Below are positions 1 to 5,732 of a stretch of DNA of 16,263 nt, one piece after another. The notes under the pieces were generated by a model. The model ran no database searches, was not told the DNA's origin, and saw only the letters and a program-made list of their open reading frames with translations. The position numbers were made by a program, and so were the translations under genes. Within the stretch, counting starts at the first letter, position 1. The number at the start of each line of letters is the position of its first letter. This DNA is from Actinomycetes bacterium. GTDB taxonomy: Bacteria; Actinomycetota; Acidimicrobiia; Acidimicrobiales; Microtrichaceae. The stretch covers positions 1 through 16,263 of the forward strand of contig JAEYSR010000303.1 in assembly GCA_023434535.1 (NCBI GenBank), read 5' to 3'.

Positions 1-661
1 CCGCCGCCACGAGCGCGGTCCTGGCGGCGACGTCGAGACCGTCCAGCACGGTGCCGGCGTGGCGCTGCGCACCCGTCGCTCCGGCGACGAGCCAGGCCGG
101 GATCCCGGCGGCGGTCGCGACGACCGCCTTGACCCGCTCGTCCGGGAGCGACGGGGCCACACCCCGGACCACCCGGCCGGCGTCGTCGTCGTCGAGTCGA
201 CCGAGCCGGACCTCCACCGGCTCCACCGCCCCCCAGGATCCGTACGCCTGCCGGACCGCTGCGGAACCGGGCGCGCCGGTGGCCGCGGTGAGGACGACCG
301 GGACGCGGCCCGCCAGCTGACGGAGCAGAGCGAGCGTCGTGGGGTGCGCGAGGTGGAGGTCCTCGGCGACGAGGGCGTCGCGGCCCAGGCCGTCGACCGC
401 CCAGGCGAGCACCCCCTCGGGCGGGCCGTCGGGAGCCCGGCAGCGCACGGCGGACTCGAGCACGAGGTACGGACGGAAGGACAGGGTCGCCAGGGCGTGA
501 CCGATCCGGAACCGGCCACGAGGGATCTCGGCGGCGACGGCGCTGCGGCCGATCCCGGGCGGGCCCCACACGGCCACGGGTCGGCCCTGCTCGAGCGCCG
601 CCCGCGCCACCGCCAGCGTCTCGTCGCGCGCGATCAGGTCACGCGCGTCGCGCCGCGTCAT
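1..661 (-). CDS. STAND/MalT-like AAA ATPase regulator, N-terminal part (IniR-like)
   Basis: Partial: 220 codons are visible and the C-terminus lies beyond the left edge. The ATG at 661 is chosen because GGAGGG sits just upstream on the minus strand. The protein begins MTRRDARDLIARDETLAVAR. It has a P-loop-like GPPGIGRSAV at residues 33-42 and a Walker-B-like ALVAEDLH near 96-103. This spacing is typical of the NTPase domain of large LuxR-family (LAL/MalT-type) and related STAND regulators. The Walker A lysine is replaced by Arg39, so nucleotide hydrolysis may be altered. It is transcribed divergently from the repeat gene at 826. In mycobacteria the MalT-like regulator IniR lies next to iniBAC, which also encodes two dynamins, so an IniR-like role as activator of this locus is plausible. 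The DNA-binding domain is not visible, so this could also be another ATPase. The ATPase fold is fairly sure; the regulator role is inference. Confidence 0.65.
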   Translation of the reverse strand, partial: MTRRDARDLIARDETLAVARAALEQGRPVAVWGPPGIGRSAVAAEIPRGRFRIGHALATLSFRPYLVLESAVRCRAPDGPPEGVLAWAVDGLGRDALVAEDLHLAHPTTLALLRQLAGRVPVVLTAATGAPGSAAVRQAYGSWGAVEPVEVRLGRLDDDDAGRVVRGVAPSLPDERVKAVVATAAGIPAWLVAGATGAQRHAGTVLDGLDVAARTALVAA

Positions 662-711
662 CGGAACCCTCCGCCGCAACCATCGAGCCGAACGTAACGA
701 GGGCCGTCGGG

Positions 712-727
712 GCGATCCATGGATCGC
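712..727. promoter_or_regulatory. Perfect 16-bp palindrome, candidate operator
   Basis: GCGATCCATGGATCGC is a perfect palindrome in the 164-bp divergent intergenic region. It lies 51 bp from the regulator start and 18 bp upstream of the CTTGGCACGAT box of the rightward promoter. Its position would suit a dimeric regulator controlling either direction. Function is inferred from position and symmetry alone; no second copy was seen in the window. Confidence 0.35.
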
Positions 728-744
728 GGCGCTGCGTCACCTGC

Positions 745-790
745 CTTGGCACGATTCGGGGACGACCCCTTGGAGGCCCCTTCGTACGCT
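745..790 (+). promoter_or_regulatory. Candidate activated promoter for the 826 gene (shared module copy 1)
   Basis: CTTGGCACGAT (745-755), GGGGA (758-762), GAGGCCC (773-779) and TCGTAC (782-787) occur with the same spacing as upstream of the 8481 operon: 31 of 43 positions match without gaps. TACGCT at 785-790 fits a TAnnnT actinobacterial -10 and would start RNA near 797, about 29 nt before the ATG. No good -35 hexamer is present. The CTTGGCACGAT box would lie at about -52 to -42, a usual place for an activator. The sharing is seen directly; the promoter and activator reading is inference. Confidence 0.55.
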
Positions 791-825
791 CGTCACGACG
801 ACCTGAGGACGAGGAGGGGCCCACG

Positions 826-1431
826 ATGGACACCACCGGCAGCGACTACCTGAACTTCGACGACACCGACTTCGAGAGCGACATCGACGGCCCGGGCGAT
901 GCGGACGACTGCGGCGACACGGCATGCTGCGGCGAACCTGCCGACGGCATCGTGAACTACGACACCGACGGGAACGGGATCGTCGACCAGACGGCGTTCG
1001 ACACGACCGGCGAGGGAGTGTCCGACACCTGGTACATCGACACCAACGGTGACGGCGTCGCCGACCAGGTCGCCGTCGACACCGACGGGGATGCCAGGGC
1101 CGACACCTGGAGCATCGACGTCGACCAGGATGGCGTCACCGACGCGGTCCAGCACGATCTGGACCGCGACGGCCGGCCGGACCAGCCGACCACCTCCGAC
1201 CCGCTCCCCCAGGACCCCTTCGCAGAGGCCCCCGCTCCGGAGCCGAACCCGGTCCCGTCCACCGACAGCGACATCAACAGCGACAGCGGCATCAACAGCG
1301 GTGACGAGACCCTGGACTCGATCCTCGAGCGGGCGGAGCGGACCACCGATCCCGCCGAACGTGAGCGCCTGCTCGAGTTCGCGCAGACCTACCAGAACAC
1401 GATGACGAACATGAGCCGGGTCTGGCTCTGA
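826..1431 (+). CDS. Acidic protein with six 13-residue Ca-loop-like repeats
   Basis: 201 aa, very acidic, ATG preceded by GGAGGGG (814-820). Residues 46-123 are six uninterrupted 13-residue units of the form D-x-[DNT]-x-[DNE]-x-x-x-D-x-x-x-x, for example DTNGDGVADQVAV. This is the Asp ladder of EF-hand, thrombospondin type 3 and related calcium loops. Before the repeats is a Cys cluster, CGDTACCG (29-36). After them comes a Pro-rich linker containing DPFAE, then a predicted charged helix (about 160-201). There is no signal peptide or membrane segment, so it appears to be cytosolic, which is unusual for such repeats. It lies 55 bp before a second gene with the same repeat and shares its promoter module with the C39/dynamin operon. 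Calcium binding is inferred from the motif. I recognise no named family. Confidence 0.85.
   Translation: MDTTGSDYLNFDDTDFESDIDGPGDADDCGDTACCGEPADGIVNYDTDGNGIVDQTAFDTTGEGVSDTWYIDTNGDGVADQVAVDTDGDARADTWSIDVDQDGVTDAVQHDLDRDGRPDQPTTSDPLPQDPFAEAPAPEPNPVPSTDSDINSDSGINSGDETLDSILERAERTTDPAERERLLEFAQTYQNTMTNMSRVWL
961..1194 (+). repeat. Six tandem 39-nt coding units (13-aa Ca-loop repeat)
   Basis: Six in-register units coding for residues 46-123 of the first repeat protein. They are conserved mainly at Asp, Gly and hydrophobic positions rather than as identical DNA, so this is an old, protein-selected repeat. Confidence 0.85.
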
Positions 1432-1486
1432 CCACAGGTCGCGGGTCGGCGTCGAGAGCGCCGGCCCCGGAAGGAGAGGCACCACC

Positions 1487-2269
1487 ATGGAGACACCGAT
1501 CGACAGCAACGGCGACGGCGTGATCGACCAGGTCGCGGTTGACGAGGACGGCGACTGCCGGACCGACCTCTGGCGGATCGACGCCAACCAGGACGGGATC
1601 GCGGACGAGTACGCCGTCGACGCGAACCACGACGGCCTCGCCGAGACCTGGGTGCTCGACCACAACCAGGACGGCGTCATGGACGGCGCCGCCCAGGACA
1701 CGAACCTGGACGGGGTCATCGACCGCATGGCCTGGGATGTCAACCAGAACGGGATCGTCGAGTCGGGCAACATCGACGGCGACGGCGACGGCGTGATGGA
1801 GACGGTCGTCTTCGACACGAACGAGGACGGCGTCTCCGACGGACAGGGGAGCCCCGGCACGTGGACCACCACGACGGGTTCGCTCCCGGGCACCACCCCA
1901 TCGCCCGGGTCGGGCACCGGCTGGACGACGTCGGGCACGGGGCCGTTCGTCGACACTGCCCCCTCCAACGACACTGCCCCCTCCAACGACACCGATCCGT
2001 TCAGCGACGATCGGGATGCCGATTTCGACGGCATCCCCGACAGCTCGGACTCCTACCCCTACGAGGACCAGAAGCGGGACCGGGACAACGACGGGCTCCC
2101 CGACGTCGACGACAGCGACCCGTACGCCGACCAGCGTCGCGACTACGACCGTGACGGGCTCCCCGACGGCTACGACCGCGACAAGTGGGCCGACCAGCGC
2201 CACGACGACGACCTGGACAACGAGCCCAACGGGTACGACGCGGACAAGTTCGATCCCGACGAGAGCTGA
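1487..2269 (+). CDS. Acidic protein with nine 13-aa and four 21-aa Ca-loop-like repeats
   Basis: 260 aa; ATG preceded by GGAAGGAGAGG. Residues 6-122 are nine consecutive 13-residue units (such as DSNGDGVIDQVAV and DANQDGIADEYAV), the same repeat as in the gene before it. Residues 123-176 form a Thr/Ser/Gly/Pro-rich linker with a short duplication. Residues 177-260 are four exact 21-residue units opening DxDxDGxPD (for example DRDNDGLPDVDD), which resemble thrombospondin type 3 repeats; the last unit is degenerate. No signal peptide, anchor or catalytic motif is visible. The short 55-bp gap to the upstream gene has no evident promoter, so the two are probably cotranscribed. Ca binding is inferred from the loops. 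The order suggests a pure repeat or scaffold protein, but its partner is unknown. Confidence 0.85.
   Translation: METPIDSNGDGVIDQVAVDEDGDCRTDLWRIDANQDGIADEYAVDANHDGLAETWVLDHNQDGVMDGAAQDTNLDGVIDRMAWDVNQNGIVESGNIDGDGDGVMETVVFDTNEDGVSDGQGSPGTWTTTTGSLPGTTPSPGSGTGWTTSGTGPFVDTAPSNDTAPSNDTDPFSDDRDADFDGIPDSSDSYPYEDQKRDRDNDGLPDVDDSDPYADQRRDYDRDGLPDGYDRDKWADQRHDDDLDNEPNGYDADKFDPDES
1502..1852 (+). repeat. Nine tandem 39-nt coding units (13-aa Ca-loop repeat)
   Basis: Nine in-register 13-codon units. Asp at position 1 is invariant, Gly at position 6 occurs in eight of the nine units, and a hydrophobic residue closes most of them. They match the repeat class at 961-1194 and at the N-terminus of the C39 protein. 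Confidence 0.85.
1952..1987 (+). repeat. 18-bp direct duplication in linker
   Basis: Two identical adjacent copies of GACACTGCCCCCTCCAAC at 1952-1969 and 1970-1987, encoding DTAPSN twice in the linker. Perfect identity suggests a recent slippage event. Confidence 0.9.
2015..2266 (+). repeat. Four tandem 63-nt coding units (21-aa TSP3-like repeat)
   Basis: Four in-register units code for residues 177-260. The first three contain DGIPD or DGLPD. The first two have a PY dipeptide, and units one to three have a [ED]Q[KR]-type or DQRH ending. The fourth has lost several Asp/Gly positions. Confidence 0.8.
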
Positions 2270-2310
2270 CCCGGGCGGGGCCCGACACGCCTGGAGCCGA
2301 GGCGGCCGAC

Positions 2311-2343
2311 GCAGCGGCACCCGTCGAGCACGGGTGCCGCTGC
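2311..2343. terminator. Strong hairpin between convergent units
   Basis: A perfect 14-bp inverted repeat (2311-2324 with 2330-2343) closes a 5-nt loop, all in the 134-bp gap between convergent stops at 2269 and 2404. It would serve both directions. No T tract follows on either side, as is common in GC-rich actinobacteria. Confidence 0.75.
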
Positions 2344-2403
2344 GACGCGTCCGGACCGAGCCTCCCCGGACCCACGAGCGCTGCGAGCGCGACGGTCGTC
2401 CGT

Positions 2404-3150
2404 TCAGCCGAGCAGGTCGACGTCGACGAACCCCGGATCGGGGTCGACGACCGGCACGGCCCAGACGGCGGTCGACGCCTCGACGATCGGAGCACCTTCG
2501 GACCAACCACCGGGGGACGGCTCGTCGGCCGCCGCTCCGACGCCGGCGTCGAGCGCCTGGTCGAGGGCGGATCCGATCTGCTCGGCCACCGTGGTCAGCC
2601 CGGCTCCGATCTCGTCGCCCCCGCCCTGCGTCGCATCGCCATCGTCCGCTTCGTCGAGGTCTGTGTCGATGTCGAGGTCCGTGTCGATGTCGAGGTCTGT
2701 GCCGACGTCGAGATCGGTGTCGATGTCGGGGGATGCGTCGTCGTCGAGGGGACCGACGTCGTGGCCGTCACCCCACGGATCGTCTCCATCGTGGTGCCGT
2801 TCGCGGGGGCCGCGATCCTCGTCGGGTGCGTCCATCGGGCCGGGTCCGTCGTCGCCGGTCCCGGCCCCGTCGTCCGACGTGCCGTCGACGTCGACCTGGT
2901 CCATCACGCTCGGCACGCCGTCCGTCGCGGTGACGCTGTCGAACCCGGCGTCGGTGGAGTTCTCGTCGAGCGTCCAGGGGTCGTCCCAGTCCGGCCCACC
3001 GGCGATCTGCCCCGCAGCTGGACCGTGGGCGGCCGAGTCGAACGGGTCGGGATCTCCCTCGTCGGGGTTGATCGGATCGCGGAGCGGATCCGCCGTGTCC
3101 GGGTTCGGGTCGTCCGGACGAGGGAGGTGGTCGGAGCCGTCGTCAGACAC
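2404..3150 (-). CDS. Acidic, low-complexity Asp-rich protein
   Basis: 248 aa, rich in Asp, Pro and Gly, with no Cys. The GTG start at 3150 overlaps the end of the upstream dynamin gene by 8 bases, so translation is probably coupled; the Shine-Dalgarno match is weak. Residues up to about 130 are disordered-looking and Pro/Asp-rich (DPDPFD, DDPWGD). A central D-I-D-T-D-L hexapeptide ladder follows, and then a short amphipathic stretch with AEQIGSALDQALDAGVG. There is no signal peptide or membrane helix. Mycobacterial iniBAC also pairs a low-complexity protein (IniB) with two dynamins, but I see no sequence match to IniB here. It is the last gene of the operon. Function is unknown; an acidic ion-binding or scaffold role is a guess. 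Confidence 0.75.
   Translation of the reverse strand: MSDDGSDHLPRPDDPNPDTADPLRDPINPDEGDPDPFDSAAHGPAAGQIAGGPDWDDPWTLDENSTDAGFDSVTATDGVPSVMDQVDVDGTSDDGAGTGDDGPGPMDAPDEDRGPRERHHDGDDPWGDGHDVGPLDDDASPDIDTDLDVGTDLDIDTDLDIDTDLDEADDGDATQGGGDEIGAGLTTVAEQIGSALDQALDAGVGAAADEPSPGGWSEGAPIVEASTAVWAVPVVDPDPGFVDVDLLG
2656..2727 (-). repeat. Four tandem 18-nt units
   Basis: Units at 2656-2673, 2674-2691, 2692-2709 and 2710-2727 are near-identical (plus-strand form GAGGTCTGTGTCGATGTC). Read on the minus strand they encode D-I/V-D/G-T-D-L. The high DNA identity indicates recent expansion by slippage. Confidence 0.9.
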
Positions 3151-4999
3151 CTGTGCCGTCCACGGTGAGCTTGGAGAGGTAGCTGTCGCAGGTGGAGATC
3201 AGCTCGTCCACGCTCGCGACCCGCTCCCGAGCCTCGGCCACGGCGGCGGACCGCTCGGCGGCGTCGCGCCGCGCCAGGGCGTCGAGCGCCGAGATCGACG
3301 ACTCGAGCTCGGCGCGACGGCTACGGATCCACTCGCGGACCGCACGCAGCGCGAGGGTCTTGGACGTGGTCACCCGCTGGTCGATGACCGTCTGCATGTC
3401 CGTCCGAGCCTCGACGAGCCGCGTCTGCAGCCACTGCAGGCGCTCGTTCTGGCGGGACTGACGACGGGCGAACATCACCGCCGTCGCTGCGGCGGCGAGC
3501 CCGAGGCCGACCCCGGGCACGAACGTGAGCGGGATGCTGGCGAGGGTGGCGCCGCCGGCCCAGCCGGCCAGGCCGGTGAAGTTGGCGAGCATGAAGCCGC
3601 TGCTCACCGACATGACCAGCGGCATCGTCTGGGCCGGCTGCAACCGTCCCTCGGCGACCAGATCACGGCTCTCGCGGAGCTGGACGAGCTCCTCCGAAGC
3701 GGAGGCCTTCTCCAGCGCCGCCATGAACGCCGGGCTCTCCACGTGCTCCCCGACGATCGCACGCACCTGCTGGTCCGTGCCCTCCACGATCCGGGCGCTC
3801 GAGCGACCGGCCTCCTCCGACAGCCGCCGGTTCACCTCCTCGGCCATGCGGTCGGGCTCGACGGACTTGTCCTTGGCGAGCTGCTCCCCGAACGACTGCG
3901 TCTCACGCATCACCCGGTCCAGACGGTTCACCTCGGCCCCGCGCAGCGTCGTGAGGCTGAGGTCCAGGTCCGTCCGCCACTGGTCTTCGACCGACGCGAG
4001 CCGCTTGAGGTCGTCGCGCTCGCGGTCCAGTCGTTGCTGGACCTCCTCGGACGGGTCGTCCAGCACGGCCACCCGCTCGACAGCTCGCTGGCGCAGGAGG
4101 TCGGCGTCGGAGCGGATCTGCTTGACCCGGTTCGCGGCCACCAGCTCGTCGAGGCGGCCGGCCACGTCGTCGACCAGGTGGGCCCTCACCGCGTCGAGCC
4201 CCGAGCGCTCCCGCAGCACGGTGGCCGCCCGTTCGGACAGCCCGGGATCGAGCGAGCGCTCCGCGAGGGGCGCCGCCACCGGGAACCACGGCGCGTCGGC
4301 GAACGCCGGAGCGTGCTGGGCGACCTTCCGGCGATCGTCGTCGAGCACATCCCGCCACGCCGGGTTCTGGTCCACCTTGGTCAGCACGAACGCCACCCTC
4401 GCGATGGACGACGTCGCCTCACGCAGGAAGGCGAGCTCGGGCTCGGAGAGGGGCCGTGACCCGTCGGCGCAGAAGACCAGCGAGGTCGCGCCCGAGAGCG
4501 CCGCGAGGGTGGCCCGGTCGTGCGAGCCGTCGAACCCGCCGACCCCCGGCGTGTCGATGAGCGTGACGTGACGGAGGAGGGGTGCCGGGAGCGTGACCTC
4601 GACCGGCCGGGGAACGCGCGACGCCCGGGGGTTCTGCGCCAGCCCCTCGACGGAGGTCCACGACGCCACCTCGGAGACGGGCACCTCCACCGGAGCATCG
4701 GAGCCGTCGGGGTAGACCCTGGCGGCGGGCGGTCCGGAACGGATGGCGATGTAGGTCGCCGTCGCCACCGCGTAGTCCACCGGCGACAGGCCGGGGTGCT
4801 CCACCAGGACGTTGACGAGGGAGGACTTCCCGTTCTTCGGCTCGCCGACGACCACGACCGTCGCCACCGCCGGCGGCGCCGCCGCGGAATCCACCAGGGT
4901 CACGCCGAGTCCGTCGGCGAGCGCCTCGGCCCTGCGACCCAGCCGCTCGACGTTGGCGCGGAGCCGTTCGTTCCGGTCCCTCACCGCTGCGGTCTCCAT
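3143..4999 (-). CDS. Dynamin-family GTPase with membrane segment (IniA-like)
   Basis: 618 aa. The ATG at 4999 is chosen for the strong GGAGGAGG upstream; the frame stays open to 5149 but that extension lacks sense. GTPase motifs: G1 GEPKNGKSS (52-60), G3 DTPG (149-152) and G4 TKVD (207-210), all canonical. A long helical region follows (about 290-450), then a hydrophobic region (about 458-511) that could form a membrane hairpin or paddle, and a charged coiled-coil-like C-terminus (520-610). Size and layout fit bacterial dynamin-like proteins such as mycobacterial IniA, which remodels membranes at the cytoplasmic face. It lies 58 bp after the GrpE-like gene and overlaps the acidic protein gene by 8 bp. 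With the second dynamin in the same operon it may form a hetero-oligomer, as proposed for paired bacterial dynamins. Family confident; exact ortholog not. Confidence 0.88.
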   Translation of the reverse strand: METAAVRDRNERLRANVERLGRRAEALADGLGVTLVDSAAAPPAVATVVVVGEPKNGKSSLVNVLVEHPGLSPVDYAVATATYIAIRSGPPAARVYPDGSDAPVEVPVSEVASWTSVEGLAQNPRASRVPRPVEVTLPAPLLRHVTLIDTPGVGGFDGSHDRATLAALSGATSLVFCADGSRPLSEPELAFLREATSSIARVAFVLTKVDQNPAWRDVLDDDRRKVAQHAPAFADAPWFPVAAPLAERSLDPGLSERAATVLRERSGLDAVRAHLVDDVAGRLDELVAANRVKQIRSDADLLRQRAVERVAVLDDPSEEVQQRLDRERDDLKRLASVEDQWRTDLDLSLTTLRGAEVNRLDRVMRETQSFGEQLAKDKSVEPDRMAEEVNRRLSEEAGRSSARIVEGTDQQVRAIVGEHVESPAFMAALEKASASEELVQLRESRDLVAEGRLQPAQTMPLVMSVSSGFMLANFTGLAGWAGGATLASIPLTFVPGVGLGLAAAATAVMFARRQSRQNERLQWLQTRLVEARTDMQTVIDQRVTTSKTLALRAVREWIRSRRAELESSISALDALARRDAAERSAAVAEARERVASVDELISTCDSYLSKLTVDGTGV

Positions 5000-5057
5000 G
5001 GTCGGCCTCCTCCGCTCCGCGTGACGTCGGGTCGGTTCCCGTCGGGTCCTGTCGAGC

Positions 5058-5732
5058 TCATCCCCGTCCTCCGGGACCCGGCTCGTGGTGGTACACGACG
5101 ACTTCGGGGAGCCGCAGCACGTGTCCTGCCGCGTCCTGGTAGCCCACACGTTCGGTGATGGCGACGGTCCGATGGCGGGCCGGGTCGTCGGTCCGGTCGC
5201 GGTCCACCGACCGGTGGCGCTCCGGGTCGAAGGCTCCGCCCACCGGATCGACCGTGTACCAGCCGGCGGCCTCCAACGCGGCGCCGACCCGGTCCGAGAG
5301 CGTCGGGTTGTCGATCCTGTCGCGGACCTCGACCAGCGCCTCCACGAGGCCCGTCGTCCGGCGGTGCTCCTCGGCGAGCTGTGCTGACAGGTGCTGCACC
5401 GCTGCGGCGTCGACGGATGCCTGTGACGGAGTCGGGGCCGACGGCGGAGAGGTCGGGACCGGTGGGGCCGCCGGTCGTGCCGTCGGGGTCGGCGCCGTCG
5501 ACCGGGTCGGCGGAGCAGGAGCGGGCGCCGTCCGGAGCATCGAGGACCGGACGAGGTACCCGACCACCAGACCGACCGCCAGGGCGAGCAGGAGCCCGGC
5601 GCCGACGACCGGAAGCGCGACGCCCGAGGAGGAGTCCGTCGCAGCCGGAGCGTCGGGCGACGGCACGCCGACCGTCGAGGCCGGGACCACCGGGGTCGGC
5701 GGCGTCGGTTCGAACGCGATCGACTGCGTCAT
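5058..5732 (-). CDS. Membrane-anchored GrpE-like protein
   Basis: 224 aa. The ATG at 5732 overlaps the upstream dynamin stop as ATGA. Residues 1-37 are Pro/Thr-rich, 38-61 form one hydrophobic transmembrane segment, and 66-104 are a Pro/Ala/Thr-rich linker. A short helix follows (108-140). Residues 157-214 match the GrpE beta-domain pattern: GGAFDPERHRSV (165-176), TDDP (181-184), TVAITERVGYQD (189-200) and VLRLPEVVVYH (205-215). These equal the GEPFDPxxHEAV, GTVxEVxxxGY and RPAxVxV signatures. GrpE is the nucleotide exchange factor for DnaK. The long N-terminal GrpE helix is mostly replaced by the membrane anchor and linker. No Hsp70 gene is in the window, so the partner may be elsewhere, or the domain may serve another protein. 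The orientation with the GrpE domain in the cytoplasm is inferred. Confidence 0.75.
   Translation of the reverse strand: MTQSIAFEPTPPTPVVPASTVGVPSPDAPAATDSSSGVALPVVGAGLLLALAVGLVVGYLVRSSMLRTAPAPAPPTRSTAPTPTARPAAPPVPTSPPSAPTPSQASVDAAAVQHLSAQLAEEHRRTTGLVEALVEVRDRIDNPTLSDRVGAALEAAGWYTVDPVGGAFDPERHRSVDRDRTDDPARHRTVAITERVGYQDAAGHVLRLPEVVVYHHEPGPGGRG

Noticed and set aside
59..697. A 212-codon plus-strand frame at the left end
   Set aside because: The minus-strand frame over the same bases has a P-loop, Walker B, a good ribosome site and normal protein composition; the plus frame has none.
745..765. TTGGCACG resembles the -24 element of sigma-54 promoters
   Set aside because: No TTGC at the -12 position follows in either copy, and sigma-54 is generally absent from actinobacteria. 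A TAnnnT -10 about 30 bp downstream fits better.
2591..4459. A 622-codon plus-strand frame
   Set aside because: It is antisense to the dynamin and acidic-protein genes, has low-complexity Ser/Arg composition, and no ribosome site or domain.
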